Assembly: GCF_002261425.1 (NCBI RefSeq)
Contig: NZ_NEVJ01000001.1
Coordinates: 1-64,000 of the forward strand
Length of the DNA: 64,000 nucleotides
Source: Bordetella genomosp. 9
Lineage (GTDB): Bacteria; Pseudomonadota; Gammaproteobacteria; Burkholderiales; Burkholderiaceae_B
Direction of reading: 5' to 3'
Shown here piece by piece: positions 26,938 to 35,750 of the stretch. The position numbers and the translations under genes are program-made. How positions within the stretch are numbered: the stretch's first letter is position 1; the number at the start of each line of letters is the position of its first letter. The notes under the pieces are model-generated. The model saw only the letters and a program-made list of their open reading frames with translations, made no database searches and had not been told where the DNA came from.

Positions 26938-27771
26938 TTGATCACACGTAGAAGTTTCGTATCGGCCACGTGCGCGTTCGGTCTGGGCTCGATGATCTCG
27001 ATGCCGGCGCTGGCGCAGACCGAATCGACCATGGCGCGCATCAAGCGCACCAAGGTCCTGCGCACCGGCTTCGTCGCGGGCGCCGCGCCTTACTTCGTCA
27101 AATCGGTCGCCACCGGGCAATGGCAGGGGTTCTGCGTGGACTTCGCCAACCAGCTGGCCGAGTCCATGGGGGTGAAGCTGCAGGCCATCGACACCACCTG
27201 GGGCAACGCGGTGCTGGACCTGCAATCGAACAAGATCGACTGCATGTTCGGCCTGGCGCCCACGGAGCAGCGCAAGAAGACCGTCGGCTTCACCGATCCG
27301 CTGTTCCAGAACACTTTCACGCTGGTCGCCAAGAAGGGCTTCGATCCCAAGACCTGGGACGACGTGAACAAGCCGGAAGTCCGCTTGTCCGTCGACCAGG
27401 GCTCCAACCAGGACACCTTCGCCACGCAATCGCTGCCCAAGGCGACGCTGAATCGCTTCGAGACTTCGGGCGACGCCACGCTGGCGCTGCAGACCGGACG
27501 CGTGGACGCGCAGGTCCTGGTCATCCTGCTGGCCGCCACCGTGTTGTCGAAGTCGCCCCAGTTGGGCCATCTGGTGATCCCCACGCCGGCCGCCACCGCG
27601 CCCACCGCGATCGGCGTGCAGAAGGAGCCCGACCAGGCCTTCACCGAGTACGTCAACCAGTGGCTGAATACCGAGCGCTCCAAGGGCCTGATCAAGCAGA
27701 CCATCGTTGACAACATGCAGAAGCTGGCCGGCGTGGATCCCAAGCTGTTCCCCAAGGAAGCCACGTTCTGA
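26938..27771 (+). CDS. Polar amino-acid ABC transporter, periplasmic binding protein (SBP_bac_3)
   Basis: This 277-residue binding protein starts at TTG 26938, six bases after a strong AGGAG site. The upstream ATG would leave the signal peptide buried. The N-terminus 'ITRRSFVSATCAFG' has a twin-arginine-like RRSFVS, ending in 'MPALAQ' for cleavage, so export may be through Tat. 'GQWQGFCVDFANQLAESMG' and 'DCMFGLAPTEQRKKTVGFTDPL' are hallmark SBP_bac_3 segments that bind the alpha-amino and carboxyl groups. It heads a three-gene transporter operon. Confidence 0.88.
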   Translation: MITRRSFVSATCAFGLGSMISMPALAQTESTMARIKRTKVLRTGFVAGAAPYFVKSVATGQWQGFCVDFANQLAESMGVKLQAIDTTWGNAVLDLQSNKIDCMFGLAPTEQRKKTVGFTDPLFQNTFTLVAKKGFDPKTWDDVNKPEVRLSVDQGSNQDTFATQSLPKATLNRFETSGDATLALQTGRVDAQVLVILLAATVLSKSPQLGHLVIPTPAATAPTAIGVQKEPDQAFTEYVNQWLNTERSKGLIKQTIVDNMQKLAGVDPKLFPKEATF

Positions 27772-27869
27772 CCGGCGGGGAGGGACGCCACGGCGGCCGT
27801 CCTCCCTTCGCACAGGCCGCGCCATGCCCGGGGCGCGGTCCACTATAGCGGGACTATCAAGGAGTTGTT

Positions 27870-28544
27870 GTGTACCACTGGGACTTTGGCGCCGTCTGGG
27901 TCTACCACAAGCTATTGCTCAGCGGCCTGGCCTATACCATCGTGTACACGGTCATCGTCGTGGCGGCCGGCCTGGCCGTGGGGCTGGTCGTCGGCATCGG
28001 GCGAGTGCGCGCGCCGCGTTTCATCGCGGGCATCCTGCGCGCCTATGTGGAAGTATTCCGCTGCACGCCGGTGCTGGTGCAGCTGATCTGGTTCTATTAC
28101 GCCCTGCCCATCCTGACGAATATCGAGATGTCGCCCACCAGCGCGGCCGCGTTGTCGCTGACCCTGTACGGCGGCGCGTTCTATTCGGAGATCGTGCGCG
28201 CGGGCATACTGGGCGTGGACTGGGGCCAGACCGAGGCGGGGCTGGCCATGGGCATGCGCAACAAGCAGGTCATGCGGCGCATCATCCTGCCGCAGGCCTT
28301 CCGCCACATGGTGCCGCCGCTGATGAGCCAATCCATCATGCAGTTGAAGAACACCTCGCTGCTGTCGGTGATCGCGGTGCCCGACCTGCTGTACCAGGCG
28401 CAATCCGCCGCGCACGATTCCTATCGTCCGCTGGAGATCTACACGATCGCCGCCGTGTGCTATTTCATCGTGCTGTTCCCCGCGACGCTGTGGTCCAAGC
28501 GCATCGAGAATCGTCTCGCCAAGCAGGACAGGAGCGCGGCATGA
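27870..28544 (+). CDS. Polar amino-acid ABC transporter, permease
   Basis: This 224-residue membrane protein has about five helices. The coupling-loop motif EAA...G is in 'TEAGLAMGMRNKQVMRRIILPQAFRHMVPPL' (centre near residue 135), contacting the ATPase. It belongs to the HisM/GlnP type. It starts with GTG at 27870 after AAGGAG. As only one permease gene is present, the transporter is probably a homodimer in the membrane. Its stop overlaps the ATPase ATG. Confidence 0.9.
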   Translation: MYHWDFGAVWVYHKLLLSGLAYTIVYTVIVVAAGLAVGLVVGIGRVRAPRFIAGILRAYVEVFRCTPVLVQLIWFYYALPILTNIEMSPTSAAALSLTLYGGAFYSEIVRAGILGVDWGQTEAGLAMGMRNKQVMRRIILPQAFRHMVPPLMSQSIMQLKNTSLLSVIAVPDLLYQAQSAAHDSYRPLEIYTIAAVCYFIVLFPATLWSKRIENRLAKQDRSAA

Positions 28545-29305
28545 GCGACGCGATGATAGAGATCGGCAACCTCAGCAAGCGCTTCGGCGACCATGTCGTG
28601 CTGAAGGATATTTCGCTGCAGGTGCCCAAGGGCACGGCGGTGGCGATGATCGGGCCGTCGGGCTCGGGCAAGTCCACGCTGCTACGCTGCATCAACCTGC
28701 TGACCATGCCGGACGGCGGCACGATACGCGTGGGTGACCGCAGCATGGATTTCAACAGCGGCCAGGGCCGCCGCATGCATGAGAAGGAGCTGGCCAGCTA
28801 TCGCGCGACCACGGGCATGGTGTTCCAGCACTTCAACCTGTTCCCGCACATGACGGTGGTGCAGAACGTCATGGAAGGACCGGTCACGGTCAAGCGGGTA
28901 TCCAAGCCCGAGGCCCGCGAGCAGGCCATGGATCTGCTGACCCGCGTGGGGCTTGCCGCCAAGGCGGACAGCTACCCGGACATGCTGTCGGGCGGCCAGA
29001 AGCAGCGCGTGGCGATCGCGCGGGCCCTGGCGCTGCGGCCGGAGGTCATGCTGTTCGACGAGGCGACGTCCGCCCTGGATCCCGAACTGGTCGGTGAAGT
29101 GCTGGCGGTCATCAAGGCGCTGGCGGAAGACGGCATGACCATGATCCTGGTCACGCACGAAATCGCCTTCGCGCGCGAAGTCGCGGACCAGGTGGTCTTC
29201 ATGCGCGACGGCGTCGTGGTCGAAGCCGGCCCTGCGCGGCAGGTGATCGACAATCCCACGCAGCCGGCCACGCAGTCATTCCTGGCGCGCTTCAACAAGT
29301 CCTGA
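28541..29305 (+). CDS. Polar amino-acid ABC transporter, ATPase
   Basis: This 254-residue ATPase has Walker A 'GPSGSGKST', a Q-loop in 'GMVFQHFNLFPHM', signature 'LSGGQKQR', Walker B 'VMLFDEATSALD' (Thr replaces the common Pro) and the switch His in 'LVTHEIAF'. It powers amino-acid uptake with the two preceding genes. The ATG overlaps the permease stop by four bases, excluding the longer in-frame opening upstream. Confidence 0.93.
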   Translation: MSDAMIEIGNLSKRFGDHVVLKDISLQVPKGTAVAMIGPSGSGKSTLLRCINLLTMPDGGTIRVGDRSMDFNSGQGRRMHEKELASYRATTGMVFQHFNLFPHMTVVQNVMEGPVTVKRVSKPEAREQAMDLLTRVGLAAKADSYPDMLSGGQKQRVAIARALALRPEVMLFDEATSALDPELVGEVLAVIKALAEDGMTMILVTHEIAFAREVADQVVFMRDGVVVEAGPARQVIDNPTQPATQSFLARFNKS

Positions 29306-29578
29306 CGGGAGCTTAGGCGAGGTCGCTTTTGCGGCGGTGATGTCCTTGCGCGGAATCATCGTCGCCGTCGGCCCCTGCCGAAGCGAAATGATAGGGACGA
29401 TGACCATGGTCTACGGGAGCGTCCTATCTTCAGCAGCCTCGTGGTTGCCTCGCCATGACTCACATACTCTCTCAAGGGCGGCGTACGCGAGCCGCAGGAC
29501 TGAGATTAAGGATGTCAGGGCGTGATCAGTGACGGCACAGCAAGGACGCAAGGCGGCCGGGAGACAAAAAAGGAAGCC

Positions 29579-30325
29579 GTGAAGTTCAGTCCTTTCGTGG
29601 CTTATGTGGACGAGAGCGGCGACCACTGTATGCCCACATTGGACCGTGACTATCCTGTTTTCGTACTCGCACTCTGTGCCGTTGACAAAAGTCACTATGC
29701 AGAACGGGTCGTACCCGCATTGCACCACTTCAAATTTCGACATTTCGGCCACGATTTGACGGTGCTGCACGAACACGACATCCGGAAAGAGAAAGGTCAC
29801 TTCCGATTTCGCGATCGCCTGCACAAGCAACAGTTCCTGGAGGGCCTCACGCAAATCGTGGACGCTGCCGAAGTCGTCTTGATCTGCTGCGTAATCGACA
29901 AAAGACGATTACTGCTACGGCCCGAACGGTGCGAAAATCCATACCATATTGCGCTGCGCCTTTGCCTGGAAGCTATGTACGAATACGTCGCTGAGAAAGG
30001 CGAGGAGGATGGCATTACGCACATCGTTGTGGAGTGTCGCGGCAAGAAAGAAGACTACGAGCTTGAGTTGGAATTCCGCCGTATTTGCAGCGGGCAAAAC
30101 TGTCTCAAGATCTGTTTGCCCTTCGAGATCATATTCGCGGATAAGAAAGCGAACTCGCCGGGTTTGCAACTGGCTGATCTGGTTGCGCGGCCGATTGGAA
30201 TCAGTGTGTTGCGGCCGCACCAGCCCAACAGGGCTTTTGAAGTCATCAAGCGTAAGCTCTATCGCTCAAACCTGAATTCCGGCTCTCGAGGATCCCAGGA
30301 TAGAGGGCTGCAGGTGTGGCCTTGA
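29579..30325 (+). CDS. DUF3800 protein, AT-richer orphan
   Basis: This 248-residue protein has the DUF3800 signature. The N-terminus carries 'AYVDESGDH' with the conserved YxDESG, and 'GLQLADLVARPIG' is the conserved C-terminal element; acidic residues suggest an RNase-H-like metal-binding fold. DUF3800 genes often sit in mobile or defence islands, but the function is not established. The start at GTG 29579 follows AAAAAGGA closely and puts YxDESG near the N-terminus, as usual. A longer start at 29522 is less likely. Base composition is clearly lower in GC than its neighbours, and the preceding 270 bases (29306-29578) hold no gene I can support. Confidence 0.8.
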   Translation: MKFSPFVAYVDESGDHCMPTLDRDYPVFVLALCAVDKSHYAERVVPALHHFKFRHFGHDLTVLHEHDIRKEKGHFRFRDRLHKQQFLEGLTQIVDAAEVVLICCVIDKRRLLLRPERCENPYHIALRLCLEAMYEYVAEKGEEDGITHIVVECRGKKEDYELELEFRRICSGQNCLKICLPFEIIFADKKANSPGLQLADLVARPIGISVLRPHQPNRAFEVIKRKLYRSNLNSGSRGSQDRGLQVWP

Positions 30326-30334
30326 AAAGCGAAA

Positions 30335-30352
30335 GGCCCCGATAACGGGGCC
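30335..30352. terminator. Hairpin after the DUF3800 gene
   Basis: GGCCCCG-ATAA-CGGGGCC forms a perfect 7-bp stem with a tetraloop ten bases after the DUF3800 stop. No T tract follows. Confidence 0.5.
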
Positions 30353-30371
30353 GTGACGCCGACCGGGCACT

Positions 30372-30410
30372 CCCAGTCCACTTAGGTGCATTGTACTAGG
30401 GCTGGGTTTT
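30372..30410 (+). terminator. Second hairpin with T tract after the DUF3800 gene
   Basis: CCCAGTCC (30372-30379) pairs with GGGCTGGG (30399-30406) allowing one G-T pair, and TTTT follows at once. The 19-base loop is long, so it is a weaker intrinsic terminator for rightward transcripts. Confidence 0.35.
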
Positions 30411-30455
30411 GAAGCCAACGGCCATTGAGCGATGACGGATCCTGGGCAGATGTGG

Positions 30456-31646
30456 CTAGGCGATGCCATCCGCCAGTTCCAGGCGATTGCCGCCCAGGGA
30501 CTTGGCGCGATACAGGGCGCGGTCGGCGGCGGCGAGGGCTTCCGCCAGGGCGGAGGCCTTGTTGCCGCCCGTGCTGGCATCGTCACGCTGGGCATCCAAT
30601 CGCGCCAGGCCGATGCTGACCGTGGCCGGCACGCCCAGGCTGGCGATGCGGTCTGAGATCGTTTCGGCGAAACGCCGCGCGACGGTTTCGCCCAGGGCCT
30701 GTGCGCGCAGCGCGTCGCGGCCCGCCAGCAGGGCGGCGAACTCTTCGCCGCCGATGCGTGCCAGGACGACATCCGGACCCACCACGCCGCGCGCGATTTC
30801 CGCGAAGGACTTCAGCACTTCGTCGCCGGTCTGGTGACCATGCAGGTCGTTGATCGCCTTGAAGTGGTCCAGGTCGAACGCCAGTATCGACAGCGGGTGG
30901 CGGGCGTCCTCGCCGCCCGCGATGCGTGCGCTCTCTTCGAAGAACCAGCGGCGGTTGCCCAGGCGCGTCAGGTAGTCCGTACGCGATTCGCGCAGCAGTT
31001 GGGCGTGCGATTCTTCACGCATGAGCTTGAGCAGGCTCATCGGCAGCAGGACCGAATACAGCACGCCTTCGTACATCGTGATCTTGCTGGCCACCAGCTG
31101 TATCGCGCCGCCGTAGTCGGTCACCAGCCAGGGCAGGATCAGCGCCCTGCCGGCATACGCCAGGGCGTGCACGCTGGTCACCGCGGCCACGATGTAGCGC
31201 GACGGCAGGGACTTCATCGCGGGACATCGCAGCATTTCCCACGCCGTCATGCCGCTGACCAGGGCGATGGGAATCGCGCTCAGGTAGTTCCATATGACGT
31301 CCTGCCAGCGCGTGCCGCCCGCCAGCCACACCAGTGCCATGGCGACCAGCAGGCCGGCCGACGCGGCGCGATGGCGTCGGCCGCTCAGGGACGCGACGCC
31401 TTCGAGCACGAGCAGGTAGCCGGTCAGGATGACCAGGTTGCTGATGGCAGAACCGGCGACGCCTGGCAACGCGCGCCGGAACAAGGCGGCCGCGCAGCCG
31501 ATCGCGATCACCGCGAAGGCGGCGGCCAGGGTGCGCAGCGTGCCGCCACGCGCGGGATTGCCCCGATGCTCCCAGAACATCATCCCGGCGCTGGCCAGGA
31601 GCGTTCCGATGGCGAGCAGATAAAGCGTCAACAGGTCCAAATGCAT
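30456..31646 (-). CDS. Membrane diguanylate cyclase (GGDEF)
   Basis: This 396-residue protein has about six hydrophobic segments in residues 1-205 and a GGDEF domain from about 225. The active-site motif is GGEEF in 'LARIGGEEFAALL', with the substrate-binding 'FDLDHFKAINDLHGHQTGD' upstream, so it should make cyclic di-GMP. No RxxD inhibitory site is evident before the motif. The sensor part matches no named domain. ATG 31646 starts at 'MHLDLLTLY', a common opening in this group. An upstream TTG adds only six residues. Confidence 0.9.
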   Translation of the reverse strand: MHLDLLTLYLLAIGTLLASAGMMFWEHRGNPARGGTLRTLAAAFAVIAIGCAAALFRRALPGVAGSAISNLVILTGYLLVLEGVASLSGRRHRAASAGLLVAMALVWLAGGTRWQDVIWNYLSAIPIALVSGMTAWEMLRCPAMKSLPSRYIVAAVTSVHALAYAGRALILPWLVTDYGGAIQLVASKITMYEGVLYSVLLPMSLLKLMREESHAQLLRESRTDYLTRLGNRRWFFEESARIAGGEDARHPLSILAFDLDHFKAINDLHGHQTGDEVLKSFAEIARGVVGPDVVLARIGGEEFAALLAGRDALRAQALGETVARRFAETISDRIASLGVPATVSIGLARLDAQRDDASTGGNKASALAEALAAADRALYRAKSLGGNRLELADGIA

Positions 31647-32021
31647 TCGGGGGCGCGCCGGCAAGTTCGGCGATCGGTAGGAGCGAGGTGGGGCGTCGGC
31701 CCGGCAACGGGGGGAGCGCCGTCAAGCCGTCAAGCCATCACGACGGAGGCGGGGGCCGTCAATCGGAGAAATCTTATTATTGCCCGTAAACAATGTAATT
31801 AATTGCAGGGACGCGTTTTTATCACGGGCGTGTTGCGTCGCCGGGCCGGCGAGCGCGTACGGATGAGCAGGCCCTGAAATCTCGCACGCGCCTCGCGCTC
31901 CGTCCCCATACGGAGCGCGCCGTAGGCACGATTAACCGTGCGAAACATCTGAAACCGTCACGCCTCTAGGAATAGGACGAGCCGAAGGTACCCTGAGGGC
32001 GTTCATTACAAGGCGCACACC
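31647..32021. other. Intergenic region between divergent GGDEF and DUF2242 genes
   Basis: About 375 bases hold no gene. An AT-rich patch at about 31766-31806 probably carries the GGDEF promoter. A second less GC-rich stretch around 31925-31990 should serve the lipoprotein gene. No riboswitch or small RNA was recognised. Confidence 0.5.
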
Positions 32022-32966
32022 ATGCCCAGCCCGCTGTCTCCTGATCGCTACATCCCTACCGTCCAGACCCGTGGATGGGACGGCCCCGCCCGGTTGACCG
32101 CGGCGCTCGCCTTGGGTTGCCTGGCCCTGGCCGGCTGCTCGGGCGCCAGCAGGCAGGCCTACCCGGAAACCTTCCAGGATACGAATACCTATTCACGTAA
32201 CTATCCGGCCAGCGATTCGGCCACCTGCGAAGCGGCGCGGCGCGCGCTGCTCAGCCAGGGCTACACCATAGGCAAGGCGCAGAAGGACGGCGTGGAAGGC
32301 CAGAAGAATTTCCAGGTGAAGGACGACGATCAGCAGCACCAGGTGATTTCCTTCCATGTGGTCTGCACGTCGGACCAGCAGGCCTCGCCGCACACCACCG
32401 TCTTCGTGAACGCGGTGCAGGACCGCTACATCATCAAGAAGACCAGCGCGTCGGCGGGTGTCGGGCTCAGCGTGCTGGGGTCGGTGTCCATGCCCTTCGG
32501 TTCCTATGAGGATTCGCTGTCCAAGGTGAGCAGCGAGACCATATCCGCGCCCGGGTTCTACGAGGGATTCTTCGATCTGGTGCAGCGTTATCTGCCCCAG
32601 GCCGAGGCCGGCGGCAAGGTTGCTCCGCCGCAAGGGGCAGCCGCCAATGGCGCGGGGGCCACGCCGTCGCCAGCGGCCACGCCCGCATCTACGCCCGCAT
32701 CCCCACCCGCGCCCACGGCCGCACCCACGCCGGCGGCGAAGGGCGCGGATGCGCCGGCCGACAAGGCGGCGACTCCCGCCGCGACCCCTGCCGCCGCACC
32801 GGCCGCCGCCGACACCGGCAAGCCGGGCCAGGATGCGGGCGCGACCAGCGCGGGCCAGGACGCAGGCGCCGCCAAGCCGGCCCACGATCCGGGCATCAGC
32901 ACGGATGCCGGCCAGGACGGCGGCCAGGACGCCAGCAAGGACCCCGGCAAGACCACGAACCCGTGA
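32022..32966 (+). CDS. DUF2242 lipoprotein with Ala/Pro-rich tail
   Basis: This 314-residue exported protein has a lipobox 'LALAGCSG' that places the lipidated Cys near residue 39. The signal region is long, so a later start is possible. Residues about 45-190 form the DUF2242 domain ('QDTNTYSRNYPASDSATCEAARRALLSQGYT' region). The last 115 residues are low-complexity Ala/Pro/Thr followed by repeated Gly-Gln-Asp-Ala-Gly-like units, probably an unstructured linker in the periplasm. The function is unknown. Homologues are typical of betaproteobacteria. Confidence 0.8.
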   Translation: MPSPLSPDRYIPTVQTRGWDGPARLTAALALGCLALAGCSGASRQAYPETFQDTNTYSRNYPASDSATCEAARRALLSQGYTIGKAQKDGVEGQKNFQVKDDDQQHQVISFHVVCTSDQQASPHTTVFVNAVQDRYIIKKTSASAGVGLSVLGSVSMPFGSYEDSLSKVSSETISAPGFYEGFFDLVQRYLPQAEAGGKVAPPQGAAANGAGATPSPAATPASTPASPPAPTAAPTPAAKGADAPADKAATPAATPAAAPAAADTGKPGQDAGATSAGQDAGAAKPAHDPGISTDAGQDGGQDASKDPGKTTNP

Positions 32967-32983
32967 TACGCCGCGCCCGGCGT

Positions 32984-34360
32984 TCAGGTCCCGCCGGCCT
33001 GCTGCGTGTCCAGGTCGCGCACCTCGGCCACCGAGGCGCGCGTGCCGGGGATTTCCGAACCCCGTATCGAATGCCCGGCGGTTTCGACGACATGCCGTAG
33101 CGCCCAGGCGCCGACGACGCAGGCGGCCATCATGTAGTACGCCGGCACCATGCTGCTGCCCGTGCGCGCGATCAGCCATTCGTTGATCGCGGGCGCGGTG
33201 CCGCCGAACAGCGAGGTCGAGACGTTGTACGCGATGGCGAAGCCGGCAAAACGCACATGCGTCGGGAACATGGCCGGAAAGGTGGCGGAGATGGTCGCCA
33301 GCTGCGGCACATAGAACAGGCCCAGCACCGCGTAGCCGATGATGGCGCCCGCCAGGCCCGCCGCCATCAGGTGGAACATGGGGATCGCCAGGACGAACAG
33401 GCCGACCAGCGATACCCACCATACCGGCTTGCGGCCGACGCGGTCGGACAGCCGCCCGATGAAGGGCAGGCATATCATCATGAACACCATGCCGATGATG
33501 GGCACGATCAGCGCTTCCTGCGTGCTCAGCCCCAGCTGGTTGGCGAAATAGGTGGGCGCGAAGCTCAGCAGCGTGTAGTTGACGACGTTCAGCGCGACCA
33601 CCAGGCCCGCCATGGACAGCACCTGCCCTTTGTAGTCCGTGCACACTTCCTTGACGCCGCCCGTCCGCGGTTCGGCGTTCTGGTTCAGGGCCTCTTCCGC
33701 TTCGCGGAACACCGGCGTTTCCTTCAGGCGCGAACGCAGATACATGCCGACCATCCCCATGGGCAGCGCCATGAAGAACGGAATGCGCCAACCCCACGCG
33801 TGCATGGCCGCGTCGTCCAGCGCGACGGAAAAGCCCAGCATCAGCAGGGCGCCCAGCGAAAAGCCGCCCAGCGTGCCCAGTTCCAGGAAGCTGCCGCAGA
33901 AGCCGCGTTTATTGTCCGGCGCGTACTCGGCCATGAACGTCGCCGCGCCGCCGTACTCGCCGCCGGTCGAAAAGCCCTGCACCATGCGCAGCAGGATGAG
34001 CAGCGCCGGGGCCCACAGGCCGATGGTGTCGTGCGTGGGGATCAGGCCGATGCAGACGGTCGCGCCCGACATCAGCAGGATGGTCAGGGCCAGCACGGCC
34101 TTGCGTCCCAGGCGGTCCCCGAGCGGGCCCCAGAACAGGCCGCCGAAGGGACGCATCAGGAAGGATATGGCGAAGGTCGCCAGCGCGAACAGCGTGGCCT
34201 GCTGCACATCGCCGGGAAAGAAAGCCGCGGAGATGTACGACACGCCGTAGGCGTAGATGCCGTAGTCGAACCATTCCGTGGCGTTGCCTATCGCCGAAGC
34301 GGCGATGGCGCGATTCAATACGTGTTTGGGGGCTTGCGGTGTGGCTTTGGATATCGCCAT
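32984..34360 (-). CDS. MHS-family (ProP/ShiA-like) MFS symporter
   Basis: This 458-residue, 12-helix transporter of the metabolite:H+ symporter type is recognised by 'NATEWFDYGIYAYG' in helix 1, 'PLGDRLGRKAVL' in loop 2-3, 'GFSTGGEYGGAATFMAEYAP' in helix 4-5 and 'GRLSDRVGRKPVWW' in the second half. Family substrates are osmolytes, dicarboxylates, shikimate and related acids. It stands alone, convergent with the DUF2242 gene and divergent from DUF427, so the substrate cannot be inferred. Confidence 0.9.
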   Translation of the reverse strand: MAISKATPQAPKHVLNRAIAASAIGNATEWFDYGIYAYGVSYISAAFFPGDVQQATLFALATFAISFLMRPFGGLFWGPLGDRLGRKAVLALTILLMSGATVCIGLIPTHDTIGLWAPALLILLRMVQGFSTGGEYGGAATFMAEYAPDNKRGFCGSFLELGTLGGFSLGALLMLGFSVALDDAAMHAWGWRIPFFMALPMGMVGMYLRSRLKETPVFREAEEALNQNAEPRTGGVKEVCTDYKGQVLSMAGLVVALNVVNYTLLSFAPTYFANQLGLSTQEALIVPIIGMVFMMICLPFIGRLSDRVGRKPVWWVSLVGLFVLAIPMFHLMAAGLAGAIIGYAVLGLFYVPQLATISATFPAMFPTHVRFAGFAIAYNVSTSLFGGTAPAINEWLIARTGSSMVPAYYMMAACVVGAWALRHVVETAGHSIRGSEIPGTRASVAEVRDLDTQQAGGT

Positions 34361-34513
34361 CGATTCTCCTGTCGTTAACGTGGGTTTGCCGGGGGATGCC
34401 GCGCGGCGGCCTTACGATGGATGGGCTTGGATTGCCCGTCCAAGCCCGCGGGTGCTCATGCACGCAGGGCGGAAGCACGGATCTTCATGCGCGTGGCGCA
34501 AAGGAAAGCTGCT

Positions 34514-34885
34514 ATGAAACCGGTCAAGACGCCTGGTCCCGATCACCCGATCATCATCGAGCACAATCCGAGACGCGTGGTCGTAACGCTGGCGGGGCGC
34601 GTGATCGCCGATACGCGCGAGGCGCTGACCTTGCGCGAGGCCAACTACCCTGCGGTGCAGTATATCCCGCGCAAGGATGCGGACATGGCGAGCCTGCAGC
34701 GCACGGATCACGCCACGTACTGTCCGTACAAGGGAGATTGTTCGTACTACAGCATCCCGCATGGCGGCGCGAGGGCGGCGAATGCGGTGTGGACCTACGA
34801 AAACCCGCATCCCGCGGTGGCGCAGATCGCCGGGCATCTGGCCTTCTACCCCGATCGCGTCGACGCGATCGAGGAGAAGGACTGA
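34514..34885 (+). CDS. DUF427 (nucleotidyltransferase-fold-named) protein
   Basis: This 123-residue protein is a single DUF427 domain. The core 'RVVVTLAGRVIADTREALTLREANYPAVQYIP' is followed by the conserved 'THATYCPYKGDCSYY'-type motif (here 'DHATYCPYKGD') and 'AVWTYENPHP'. The conserved Cys, Tyr and Lys suggest a binding or catalytic site, but no function is established. AAGGA eight bases upstream fixes ATG 34514. It converges on the lyase gene with one base between. Confidence 0.85.
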   Translation: MKPVKTPGPDHPIIIEHNPRRVVVTLAGRVIADTREALTLREANYPAVQYIPRKDADMASLQRTDHATYCPYKGDCSYYSIPHGGARAANAVWTYENPHPAVAQIAGHLAFYPDRVDAIEEKD

Positions 34886-34886
34886 C

Positions 34887-35750
34887 CTACTCGTACGTCT
34901 TGCCCAGCGCCAGCAGTTCGGGCGTGCCGATCAGCGCGTTGAGCTGATCGAAGTCCAGCATGGCGTCGCGCCACGGCGCGGTGGTGCCGTGTTCGCGCAG
35001 GCTGCCGTAGTAGCGCTGCAGCAGGTGGGACACGGCGCGCGCGGTGCCGCCCGGGAAGATGACGATGGAAAAGCCCTTGGCGGCCAGCTCGGCCGCGCTC
35101 TTCACCGGCGTCATCCCGCCTTCCACCATATTGGCCAGCAGCGGCACGCGCTTGCCGAAGCGCTTGCAGGCGGCTTCCATCTGTTCGTCGGTGCGCAGCG
35201 CTTCGACGAAGATCGCGTCCACGCCGCATTCCAGGTACTGCTCGGCGCGTTCCAGCGCCGCGTCCAGGCCTTCGACGGCGACGGCATCCGTGCGCGCCAG
35301 GATCAAGGTGTCGGCATGGTGGCGCGCGTCCAGCGCGGCGCGCAGCTTGCCGCGCATCTCCGCCACCGGGACGACGCTCTTGCCGTTCAGATGGCCGCAG
35401 CGCTTGGGAAAGCCCTGGTCTTCCAGCTGGATCATCGCGGCGCCGGCGCGTTCGAAGCCGCGCACGGTGCGCTGCACGTTCAGCGCATTGCCGAAGCCGG
35501 TATCGCCGTCGACGATGACGGGGCAGGCCACGCGTTCGGTGATGCGCGCCAGCGTCTGTTCCACTTCGGTATAGGTGGTCAGGCCCACGTCGGAGCGGCC
35601 CAGCCGCGTGTAGGCGATGGATGCGCCCGACAGGTACAGCGCATCGAAGCCGGCCTGTTCGGCGATGAGGGCCGACAGCGCGTCGTAGATGCCAGGCGCC
35701 AGTACGGCTTGCCCGGCGGCGAGTTTCTGTTTCAGGGTATGCGGCATCAT
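34887..35750 (-). CDS. PEP mutase/isocitrate-lyase-superfamily lyase, possibly 2,3-dimethylmalate lyase
   Basis: This 287-residue TIM-barrel enzyme has the Mg-binding 'VIVDGDTGFGNALNV' (about 83-97) and the catalytic Cys loop 'PKRCGHLNGKSVVP' (about 120). Family members cleave methylisocitrate, dimethylmalate or alkylmalates, or decarboxylate oxaloacetate. Co-transcription with aconitase-like large and small subunits fits a route in which a 2-alkylmalate is isomerised and then split, as in dimethylmalate breakdown. That route is inference. It is the last gene of the operon, with its start overlapping the upstream stop. Confidence 0.8.
   Translation of the reverse strand: MMPHTLKQKLAAGQAVLAPGIYDALSALIAEQAGFDALYLSGASIAYTRLGRSDVGLTTYTEVEQTLARITERVACPVIVDGDTGFGNALNVQRTVRGFERAGAAMIQLEDQGFPKRCGHLNGKSVVPVAEMRGKLRAALDARHHADTLILARTDAVAVEGLDAALERAEQYLECGVDAIFVEALRTDEQMEAACKRFGKRVPLLANMVEGGMTPVKSAAELAAKGFSIVIFPGGTARAVSHLLQRYYGSLREHGTTAPWRDAMLDFDQLNALIGTPELLALGKTYE

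Noticed and set aside
29337..29525. Small frame of 62 codons upstream of the DUF3800 gene
   Set aside because: It has no ribosome-binding site and no recognisable protein, and composition does not suggest coding.
29522..29578. Longer start for the DUF3800 protein
   Set aside because: The GTG at 29579 has a close AAGGA site and places the YxDESG motif at the usual distance from the N-terminus.
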